NCBI RefSeq assembly: GCF_019097595.1
Contig: NC_080726.1
Span: forward strand, 16,529,705-16,593,704
DNA length: 64,000 bases
Source: Hemibagrus wyckioides
Taxonomy: Eukaryota; Chordata; Actinopteri; Siluriformes; Bagridae
Reading direction: 5' to 3'
Positions within the stretch are counted from its first letter, which is position 1; each line of letters opens with the position of its first letter. The notes under the pieces are model-generated. The model worked only from the letters and a program-made list of their open reading frames with translations. It was not told where the DNA came from and made no database searches. This document shows, piece after piece, positions 47,701 through 59,741 of this stretch. The translations under genes and the position numbers were made by a program.

Positions 47701-50700
47701 GTCTGATATTTCAGTTACTTGATAATATTTTTTTGTTTATTGAACTGTTGTTAACAGGCAGTAATTTACTAGCAGTCATGATGTTGTACTGAATATCATC
47801 ATGGGATTTATTATTTATAGACAGACAGACGGATAGATAGATACGATTAGATAGATATAATGCTTTGTATGCTATGCACACTGGTAAACAGACCAGTTGC
47901 AGATAAATGTCTTTACACAAGGATGCAAATACAAAGAAGTTTTTTGTTTGTTTGTTTTTGCATTGGCATTGCTACTCTGTTTTTGGAAACTTTTGTAGCA
48001 GTGTCTGCGCATAATTTCAATCAGTCTTGCTGTCTTCTGCATTCGTTCTGAGCAACTTTGCATCGCAAAACCATGTTTGATGCTATATTTATCAGACTTA
48101 ATAGATGTGAACTATTTTACTATTCAAGGAAACATGCACTCATGTCTATAAACAGGAAGTGGATTGGCACTTGAAAAAGGAACCTGCTTTGTTATGGAGG
48201 AACAACGCTCTTATACATAACTCACGTTATATGGTCATAGATCATTGTTAGGATTTGAACTCTTGATACCTAATGATATGGTAAATTCTTGTCTGTCTTG
48301 CCACTTAGGAGGCTGTGTGTTAAGTAACTGTAGCCTTTCTGTCAGCTTGAATCAGTCTGTCCATTCTGCTCCCATCAACATGACATTTATATTCACAGAA
48401 CTGCCACTCACTTTAGGTTTTTTACATCTAGAGATTGATGTGGCTGATGGGTCTATCACCAACAACCATGCCATAATCAAAATCCCCATTCTGATGTTTG
48501 TTGTCTACATTAACGTTAGCCCTTGACCTGTATCTGCAAAATTCTGTAGGTGCTATGCTGCTGCCACATGAGTAGGCTGATAATTACTGCTGCTGATATT
48601 ACTGCTCCTAATAAAGAGGCCAATGTGTGTATTTGTTAAATACACTTTCCAAACTGTTGCTACTTCCATGCTTGTCTACCAATTCCTTTAACTGTGCTTC
48701 CTCTTGCTCTTTCTTTTTATGCTTTCACCACTTTGTGGTGAATCATGTTTGGGTTGTCTGTATGTCAATCTGTCCATCATAGATCCTCATTAGTGAGATA
48801 TTTTAGAACGTTTAGTTGAATGTTTGTTGGATTTATATGGACTCATCATTGCAACCAAGAGATGAACTGTATAGATTTTGGAAGGGTATTTGAGTCAAGC
48901 AGATTAATAAAAAGGAGAATTTTGCTTCAGCAGAGGCATCCAGGTCGTTCTACTTGTTTCTGTATAGAAAAAGGCTTGGCATTACACTGATGGATTCCTA
49001 TGGAATCAGTATAGATTTCCTATCAGCTTGCAATAGGACCTCTTGCTTTAGATTACTAATTGAAGCCCATTTCTAAAATGAGTGATCTTTCAGTGCCCTT
49101 TACTTCCCTTCCTCTGCACCCTCTTATGTTACCAGTCCCATGAATTGAAAGGCAGGCATTGTTTTTGAAAACCAGTCCTGGGTTGTGCATAAAGTTAGAC
49201 GTCTCTGATCCATCATGAATTCCTAAGTTATTTGAGGGTTTGGGGTATTATTGCTTGTGAAAAATTTGTTTACTAATACAATTATCAGCCACCTTCTGTA
49301 TTAGATAAATGAATAGCTATTGTTTTAAAGGGATTAAAAACCATTATGTTTCCTTGTTTTGCTTTTCTTCAATTAAAATGTTCAGCCTTAATGAAAATAT
49401 AAAACTTTTAAAATATACTGTACATATATCTGACACAATCAATTATTCTGTCAGATAATTATTCATGCTGTCATTCTTGGTGTACAAACCAGTGATCAAT
49501 ATGTAAATATTTATCAATAGGGAAAGGATTCTTTCCCCAGACCTCCAAGTGCCATAAAGTCAACCACTCATTTAACATCTGCCAACAGACCATTAAAGTA
49601 GAATTTCTATTATAAAAACCAAATGCATTCTATAAATGTTATTTATAGAATTTTAATTTTAAATTTCACATAGTAAAATTATGCATTTTTAGAAGTTAGG
49701 TGGTTCAGAAGCTAGCATTTAATGTATATATATACAGTCTGATATTAAAAGTACAATATACTAACAAAATACTTTTTCGTTAAAATCCTGAAATGGGTTT
49801 ACAGTACATACCAGGAATGAAAAAAGAGAAACATACAAATATATTTATACTGTTAACACAAAAAGTTTATCAGACACTTTACCATAGTGGGTGGGTTTGG
49901 GGGGTCAGGTGGTACTTCCACAATGTGAGCTCATATAATCCAGGCTTATTTTAAATAGCCTAAGTATAACTGGTCCAGCTGAGCTAACACACACAATGTC
50001 CATGTGATTTCTCCACTGTGTAATTGAAATGTTTCATTCAAAAATTCAAATTCAAAAAGCTCAAAAGTCAAGTAATTCTCATTTCATATGTCCCATTTCT
50101 ATGTTAAGTCATATGCAGCATAAACATCATTAGAAGCCTGACTTCTAATGGGTTTGTCCAAAATCCCATGTTGCCATAGAACCAGAAAAAGATTTATTGC
50201 CAGGTACAGCAAAGGGTCGGTACGTGAGTGGGGCTTAAGATCTGTCAAGGAACATGAAATGAAAACTGATGGAAAGCGTGGCTTACCTAGACTCGTAGCA
50301 GTATCTACGATGTAATTTCAACTGGAAATAGAGGTTCAAATTTGGCTAAATAGAGGTTCAGAATTCGGGGGCCTAGTTCTCAGGCACTGTTAAGTGCAGC
50401 GGTATGGGACTGGTGTCATCCAACAGCTACCGAAGAGCTCATTTTAGCTGGTATAATGTGATTATGTAACTATATAAGCTATAATGCATGTTGGTCATAT
50501 TGAGACCTCTGGTGTTCAAACATTGCAGGTGCATTAGTTGCATACTGCACATGATAAGGCTCATTCCCATGATGCACAGTGTCAGATTTTTGCATTGCAC
50601 TGCATCATGTCACAAGGTACTGTTACACTCCTGTGGGATACTGTACCTGAAAGCCTGGGAGTATTTGGCATTTCTGTTGCCTGTCTTGTATTCTCCACTC

Positions 50701-53700
50701 TGTGACCTCAGAAAAGGCCAAATATAGCCAAATGCTTAAATGTGTGTGTTCTTTATGTGAGTAAGTTTCACTGTTTTCTTACTCACCATGCTTGGCTTGT
50801 TACAGTGAATGTGAAAAGCCAAAATGATACAACTGAAAAAACAGTATAGTGTTTGTTAAAAAAACACGTTTAAATTACTTATTTTTTAACATATCAGATC
50901 ATGAAACGACTGTTTTTCTGTTTTGGAAGGGTTAAATCACATGTTTATATTATCACGCATTTATACAAGTATTGACCACAACTGAATCTTGTTGTTTCTA
51001 CAACACTTTCTCATCTCAAATAAATCTATCAGTACAATCATCTGCATTGGAATCTTTTTAAAGGGAAAGGAAAAAACATAAGTATTCATTTCTTTCATAT
51101 CTAATTTTGGACACCTGAGCATCACACCCATACATGGGCACAGTTGGGTAAAAATGCTTGGTAAAAATCCTCATATCATTAAATCATTTAAACATAAAGT
51201 GCTGGGGTCACACAAGTGAATTAGCGGAGTAAAGTTTTAGCCAAACATTAGACAAAAGGACAGAAGAGAACAAAAAGGAGAAAGGGGAGGGCCTTTATAA
51301 TTCATCACAGTTTTCACAGGTGCACCCTCCCAAGAAAGACCGTATGAGAAATCCAATCCTCAGTGACACAAAGCGCCCTTAGAAACTGTGCTGTGCTGTT
51401 TCCAGGCAAATCCTCTGGAGGCACAGATATGATTACAACAGTGTCTATTGTTTGCCTACTGTGCAAACATGCATAGGAACATTGGCATGAGAATACACTG
51501 CATGTGCAATCAGGCTAAGTGACTGGATAGCATAACAAATTGTATTAGAATTATGTAATGATGCTGACAGACAGATTGATTTTACAGAATTTGTTAGAAG
51601 AAAGACCAGAGTTGGACAAGCTTTTTTGCTTGGGAGATGTGTGTAGACAAGCTTTTATTTAGAGACATTGATGTATGGGGAAATTTGCCCTTTGTATTGC
51701 TGAATTCTTAAACTTCTTAAACTTGAATTCTTAATTCTTAAACTTGAATTCTTAGAAAAGACTGAAATAGTAGGAAAGGAAAGACACAGACAAGTTGAAA
51801 ATACAAAAAAATTCTGAATTCACCCTGTGTAATATTTACAGCAGTTTAGTGTTTGTGCTAGTATTTGTAACACTTCAAATATGTTTAAAATATATTATAA
51901 TATATATCTATCTATATAATGTATATTTATCCATATATATATATATTTCAGAGCAAATCTATGTTTGGCTTGCTGTCTGTCTGTCTGTCTGACTGTATAT
52001 ATACTTAATTATTAATATCCTGATGAGATCATGGCACCACCCCTTAACTCCCGCTTTCCTCCAAGGAGCACCATAACATTGTGTATTTCATGTGCTCAGT
52101 GCTCACACAACAATAGTAATATTAAAAATAAGACAAAACTACATACAGCAACTAATACTTTCAGTAGCTGATCAAAGTCCCAACAACGGGTGACTATGAC
52201 ATGGCCCTCACAGCTCACACAGCTGTAGCATAGCATTCTGTGTTAAAGGAGCAGAGTACTGTAAACTTCTCTGACACTAAAGAAAGCAAAAGACAGACAC
52301 TGTATGTAATCAAACAGAGTAAGAAAGCAAAAATGCGCACAGCATATAAGTTTTAGTAGTTTAGTCTACACTACTACATATATTTAAAATGATGTGCTAA
52401 TTGGTGAGCATAGAGAGTCTCATTATTCATATTGTAGAGCTTTTCTGCCTGGCCTCCAGGCAATCCTCATTTAGAAGATTTCTTCGTGGAAAGTATAAAG
52501 TTATTTTCAGTCTTGAGTTCATGTGGCATCACCTCGAGGCAGTTACATTATGCTTGTTCTTCTTTACACTGGTGAATACTATTTCATGCTCAGTTTTCAT
52601 TTCCTACATGGTTCTTTTTGGCAAGTAAATAATGGTTGAAATCAGTCAGTATGTACGAGAAGTTAAGGGCTCAGGCTGTGGTCATTCTATACCAAAGCAT
52701 TCCTTTCTCTTTATTCAATCTGAGAAATTTTGCAAACTGCTATCTTTAGAGAGTAGTGTATTTCCGTGTATTGAGTGTGAAATAGTGTATTGAATGTATT
52801 TACTTCTTAATTGGAGTATAGAATCAAATGCTTCAAAACTGATCTGCTGGTGGCCTATTATTTCTTCTTCAGTAACTGCGTTTTTATGGTCAGGTTCATG
52901 GTAAATCCAGATACTCAGATAAAAATCAATTTCTGGATGGAAAGCCAGTCTGCTGCTTATGACAATTATTTTTCCAAAATTATTATGAAGCTCATTTTCC
53001 ATATGAAACAATTATTTCAATGCCATCAAACAAAAACAGTAATCAAATTCTCTTTAATAATACTCTTATGGAATGATATGTATGCCTTTTACAAAAAGAT
53101 ACCTTTTGCAAATTTTGCAGAGCAATCAACATACAGTCTGGTACATAGCTTTAGGACAGTAACACACATATATAAATAAGATTGATCTTTAATACTCAGA
53201 TGCAAATCCGTTGTAGTAAGTGACTGCCTGAAGTCTGGAAGCAACAGACATCACAATGTTGATCTGCCAGTTATTTGTTTGCATGTCTTCTGCTTTCAGT
53301 TTTGTCTTCAGTAAGTGAAAAGTAAGCTCAACGCTGAGGTCATGTGACTAACTTTTAAAAACAGCTAATTTCTTTCCCTTGAGTAGCTCTTTGCTTTCAC
53401 AGAATTTTTTTTATTACTATCCATGTGTACTTAATTATCTTACTGAGCAGGGAGGTTTCCATTGCCATGTTTGGTACCTAAGGCTGGGGTTAAGCACCAC
53501 TGTAGAAACTGATGTGTGTGTGTCCTTTTTTTTTTCTTTGTTTTTATTGCGAGCTCTTTTCAGCACATGCCTCCTCTACTTAATTAACAAAATCAAAAGA
53601 AACCAAAACACTAAGCTGCTCAAGGTGTGTTACCTGGATCCTTAAGGTGTGTTGTATTGATTATGTTAGTACCAGTGTTGTATAAAGTACCCAAAAGCCA

Positions 53701-56700
53701 TACTTGAGTAAAAGTACAGGTATTTTGTTAGAAAATGACTCTAGTACAGTGAGGGAAAATTTTTTTTGATCCCCTGCTGATTTTGTACGTTTGCCCACTG
53801 ACAAAGAAATGATCAGTCTGTAATTTTAATGGTAGGTGTATTTGAACAGTGAGAGGCAGAATAACAACAAAAAAATCCAGAAAAACACATTTCAGAAAAG
53901 TTCTACATTGATTTGCATTTTAATGAGTGAAATATTTGATCCACTATCAATCAGAAACATTTCTGGCTCCCAGTTGTCTTTTATACAGGTAACAAGCTGA
54001 GATTACAATAGGAGCACTCTGGGGGAGTGATCTTAATCTCAGCTCATTAACTGTATGAAAGACACCTGTCCACAGAAGGAAGCAATCAATCAGATTCCAA
54101 ACTCTCCATCATGGCCAAACCAAAGAGCTGTCCATGGATGTCAGGGACAAGATTGTAGACCTACACAAGGCTGGACTGAGCTACAAGACCATCGCCAAGC
54201 AGCTTGGTGAGAAGGTGACAACAGTTGCGATTATTCCCAAATGGAAGAAACACAAAAGGACTGTCAATCTTCCTCGGTCTGGGGCTCCATGCAAGATCTC
54301 ACCTCATGGAGTTTCATTGATCATGAGAACGGCGAAGAATCAGCCCAGAATTACACTGGAGGATTTTGTCAATGATCTCAAGGCAGCTGGGACCATAGTC
54401 ACCAAGAAAACAATTGGTAACACACTACGCCGTGAAAGACTGAAATCCAGTAGCGCCCGCAAGGTCCCCCTGCTAAAGAAAGCACATGTACAGGCTCATC
54501 TGAAGTTTGCCAGTGAACATCTGAAGGATTCAGAGGAGAACTGGGTGAAAGTGTTGTGGTCAAATGAGACCAAAATCCAGCTCTTTGGCATCAACTCAAC
54601 TCGCCGTGTTTGGAGGAGGAGGAATGCTGCCTATGACCCCAAGTACACCATCCCCAGGTGACAGGACAACTGCACCGCATCAAAGGGACGATGGACGGGG
54701 CCATATACCGTTAAATCTTGGATGAGAACCTCCTTCCCTCAGTCAGGGCATTGAAAATGGGTCGTGGATGGATAGTCCAGCCTGACAATGACCCAAAATA
54801 CACGGCCAAGGCAACAAAGGAGTGGTTCAAGAAGAAGCACATTAAGGTCCTGTAGTGGCCTAGCCAGTCTCCTGACCTTAATCCCATAGAAAATCTGTGG
54901 AGGGAGCTGAAGGGTCAGCCACAAAACTTTAATGACTTGGAGAGGATCTGCAAAGAGGAGTGGGCCCAAATTCTTTGAGATGTGAGATGTGAGATGTGTG
55001 CAAACCTGGTGGCCAACTACAAGAAATGTCTGACGTCTGTGATTGCCAAAAAGGGTTTGCCACCAAGTACTAAGTCATGTTTTGCAAAGGGGTCAAATAC
55101 TTATTTCACCCAATAAAATGCAAATCAATGTATAACTTTTTTGAAATGTGTTTTTCTGGATTTTTTTGTTGTTATTCTGTCTCTCACTGTTCAGATAAAC
55201 CTACCATTAAAATTACAGACCGATCATTTCTTTGTCAGTGGGCAAACGTACAAAATCAGCAGGGGATCAAATAATTTTTTCCCTCACTATAAAAGTTAGT
55301 CAACCATTATAATTCTACTAGAGTAAAAGTCTTAAAGTATCTGAAATAAACTGTACTTAAGTATCAAAAGTAGTATTTTCATGGATGTACTCAAGTATGG
55401 AAAGTAAAAGTAGAAGTAAATTAATAAAAAAGCAAGCAAGTAATAATTTGGAGAATTATGAATTTTCTTAAACTTCTCAATAAGTGCACCACCAAAAAAA
55501 TAAGACTTGCATGAAAGAAAGAAGAGGCCTTTAGAACTGTATTGTAATGAAGTGTACAGTATCAGTGTTTCCATACATGTACGCTTGTAACTAAGGCCAT
55601 GTCCACACGTACCTGGGTATTTTTAAGAAGGGAGATTTTTCTCTGTGTTTTGACCTTTCATCCACATGCTAATGCAGTTTGAGGTCGTTGAAAATGGAGC
55701 TTTTGGAAAACTCCTTCCAAAGTGAAGATTTTCCAAAAGTCCGTTTTCAGTGGTGTTGTGTGGACGGGGAAACTGTGTGGTCTGTGTGCCGGTCTCCTTG
55801 ATTTGACGTTAGCTTTGTTTATGAAGATATTTTGTGCAGTAGCAGACTTACCTGAACTAGTGACTGTAAGTGACTAGGGACTTTTTACATGTGTGCACAT
55901 ACCTACGCAGTTACTCACACATTACGTTCTTGAACAGAAGCTCACTGCTGCTGCATACAAAACACACACAGTGACAACACACACAGCGATGGTGGTTTTG
56001 GACGAGACCCGGTCGGACTTCTACATTCTACAATAAAATTTTCGCATGTCAAGGGCATTGCTTTCACGTGACACGCCATTGTTGTTAAACTACCGGAACC
56101 GGTAATAAAGTTTTGTCTAGGCTTCTGATTGGCTAGGCATGCTCCTGACAGCACTTAACAGGGCGTTTTGCGTTTTCATGTGGACAAAGATATTTTTAAC
56201 ACTTAGGTCATGTGGACAGAATTTTTTAAAAAAAGGTTGAAAAATCTCGTTTTTAAAAATACCCAGTTACGTGTGGACATAGCCTAAAGTCATCACTAAC
56301 CACAAACTTCCTTTACCGCAAATTTGGGCACAGGTTTTTTTTGTAGTAAGTAACGAAAATGCCGAACAGAAAATGTATCGGAGTAAAAGTATAGAATTTG
56401 TTTCAAAAAAGTAGTGAAGTAAAAGTAAAAGTTGACAGAAATATAAAAACTCAAGTAAAGTACAAAAACTCTCAAAAAGTACTTAAGTACTTACACCACT
56501 GGTTAGTACCATCTCTATCTGGCTTACAGCCTCCTGAAAAGAAAACACACATCAGTAGGCTGCTGCTAAAAACACACAGTTGGGAAGAATCATGTGTACC
56601 TGCCAATTCAACCTACCCCTCTCTCTGTCACAGCCATGTCCATGCTGCCTGTTGCCAAACTTCCATTCGAGTTGCCCACCTTACACAGTTCAGGTGAAAT

Positions 56701-56912
56701 AAAGGTGTTGCAGCAAATCTGAAATGAAACAGCTGCTTAACGTGTTTTGTAATTACAGAAGTTTAGTATATGTCAAGTATGGGTTATAAATATTTTAAAA
56801 ATTCACAAAAAAATTAAATTAGTACAGACACAAAAGAGCTTCACTTTTCTTAGCTCTTGAATAACATTTCCACAGCACAGATTAAGTTAATGTCTGTGAT
56901 GTTAATCTCTCT

Positions 56913-56956
<44 letters not shown>

Positions 56957-57562
56957 GGCAGTTCCCGGAGTGTGGTTTCTATGGGATTTATGACAAAATT
57001 CTTCTTTTCAAGCATGACACAAGCACTAATAACATCCTTCAGTTGGTCAGTGTTGCAAATGATATCCAGGAGGGTGATCTTGTGGAGGTGGTGCTGTCTG
57101 GTGAGTAACTGTACCTTTCACTTGTTCTAACATACCTGTCATAGTCAGCTGTAGTCAACTGCAAGAGACACACACCATACGAGAAGCTGTTTTTACTTTC
57201 AGACAATATACTGTAAGAAATTACTGTCTCAAAGTAACTTTAAAGCATTAAATTTGGGATATAAATTATGAATTTTAAAATTTAAATTTACCACTAATGA
57301 GTAAGTCAGAAGTGGCTGTGGTGATGATATGAAGAAAATTTGAGAGAACCCAGACTCAGAAGGGAACCCATCCTCATCTGTGTGACACTGGAGAGTGTGA
57401 TCATTACTCTTTTATAACAAAGATTACTCTTTTATAACAGTGGACTATATTGTTAAATATATACAATTGCATAATCAGGGGATTCATTCTAGACTCCAAC
57501 CAGTATCAGGGTAGATCAGGCGGGTCCAGAGAGAAAAAGCAGTCAGGAACACTGGGAGCTGA

Positions 57563-57615
<53 letters not shown>

Positions 57616-59665
57616 TATATTAGGTATGCTTGTGACCATGTGATGGTTAATGACAATGTACATTATGTGTAAAGTGCAGGCAAGGACTCTGGTAAGACTA
57701 GCTATGACATCAAAACTAAAAGGGAGAGTTAGAAGGTGACAGACAAGAGGGCTTCCCTGGACTTCCCTGGACTGGGTCCAACCACTTCACTGTCAGCAAA
57801 CTTGATCGAATGTGTGAGAGTGAACACATACAGGGCCCCATGCACACACATTCACACACTCACTTCAAACGCAATTTACTCCAGCCAATTCACCTGCTGG
57901 CATGGTTTTGGGAGGTGACCAGAGAAAACCCATGTTGATACTGAGAGAACATGGAACAGAAACTTCATGCACACACTAACTGGGGACCCTGTTTATGTGC
58001 TGTGGAGCAAAACTAATGAACCAAATAGACTTTTTTGTAACTAAAAATTTCTTTTGTTTCTTTTTTTTTGTTTCTAACTATGAATTGTGATATTTATCTA
58101 GTAACGTTGAAGTTATCTAAATCACTTCTATGTTGTGTATGTTTCTTCAGCGGCTGCTACCTTTGAGGATTTCCAGATTCGTCCACATGCATTAAATGTG
58201 CACTCATACCGTGCCCCTGCCTTCTGTGACCATTGTGGAGAGATGCTTTTTGGTCTTGTGAGGCAAGGGCTTAAATGCGATGGTGAGAGCTACTCATCTG
58301 TGGGAATACTTGAAAGCAGTATAAAAATCAAAGAATTCCAAGTACTGCCACTCTAGATTTTGAGCAATATGATGCTAACATCTGAATTAGGTGTAAAGCA
58401 TTAAAGCTTTCACAGTTCTTTTTTGTTTATTTATAGTTCTCTTATTTCTTCCCCTTCAGGTTGTGGTCTGAACTACCATAAGCGCTGCGCTTTTAGCATT
58501 CCCAATAACTGCAGTGGGGCGAGGAAGAGACGGCTGTCAACCACATCTCTCACCAGCAGCCAGTCTCTCCGTCTGTGCACCACTGAATCCCTCAGTAGTG
58601 TAAGCACCAGCACAACCTCCGAGGAAACAAATCTGATCCGCTCACACACACAGATGGTAAAGCTCACACACATCCACATGCCCAGTCAGAGTAAAACAGT
58701 ATTTGCCCCTTTCTGATGTTTTTGTTGTTTTGCATATCCTGAGTAAACACAAAATAAATGGTCCCATTTATCAGGCAAAAAGTTAAGACAGAAATCCAGA
58801 ATTTATATTCATACAAGTCAAACATGATGCTATCAACTTTCCATAACTGACCATGAATTCAACCCTCTACCAGAAAATCCTAATCTCAAGTGCAACAAGA
58901 CAATGATCCAAAGTACAAGAAGTCCAAAATACAAGTCGACCTCTGAATGGCCAAAAAAAAACCAGAATTATGGTTTGTAGTGTACTAGTCAAAGTCCTCA
59001 CTTTTACCCTTTTTACCCCATCGAGATGCTGTGGGGAACCTTAAAAGCCTCCAGTATGACTGCATTAAAGCAATTCTGTGAAGAGGCTAGATTCCTCCAC
59101 AGTTACTGACCTCCAGTTTTCAGAAACATGTAGTTGTTGTTGTCACATTTAGTGGTGAACTAATTTTACTTTCACATGTTATACAGCAGTCAAATTTTCA
59201 TTTAATAAAATAAATGATAGTTTAACAATTGTTTCGCTTATCTTATTTAAAATTTTATTCATGGATTTGATAGCATATTTGTGACAAATGTAAAGGAAAT
59301 CAGAGGGGGGCAAATACTTTTTCATAGCACTGTACGTTCAAGCTTATATTTTGCATTAATCTGCATATAGTCACCACCTTATGACATGCAGCACATTGTA
59401 GAAGAGTATTATTTAATTTTTAAAAGAAATTTGATTAGACTGCTTACATGTCAGTGCTTCAGCTGGAAAATTCAAGTCAAATTATGCTAATACTATGTTG
59501 AGATATACACTACCAGTCAAAAGTTTGGACACACCTTTTAATTCAATGTTTTTTGTTTAGGGATTTATTTTCTACATTCTAGAACAATACTGGAGATTTC
59601 AAAACTATGAAATAACACACATGGACTTAAGTAATCCATATGTAATGACAAACTTTTGACTGGTA

Positions 59666-59741
<76 letters not shown>

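Larger units (their letters stand above)
53673..56501. mobile_element. Non-autonomous hAT element hosting two other transposons
   Basis: The element starts CAGTGTTGTATAAAGTACCC and ends AAGTACTTACACCACTG. Both ends carry the ACTTGAGTAAAAGTACA-type sequence of a widespread fish hAT repeat. The flanking 8-bp target duplication GTTAGTAC is perfect (53665-53672 and 56502-56509). Without the Tc1 (53747-55288) and the Harbinger-like MITE (55595-56284) the host element would be about 600 bp. Confidence 0.9.

Noticed and set aside
47810..47860. GACA/GATA short repeat
   Set aside because: A short, imperfect simple repeat with no sign of function.
48245..48526. 93-codon open frame with hydrophobic segments
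   Set aside because: It overlaps a Tc1-family repeat fragment, has no splice context and matches no known domain.
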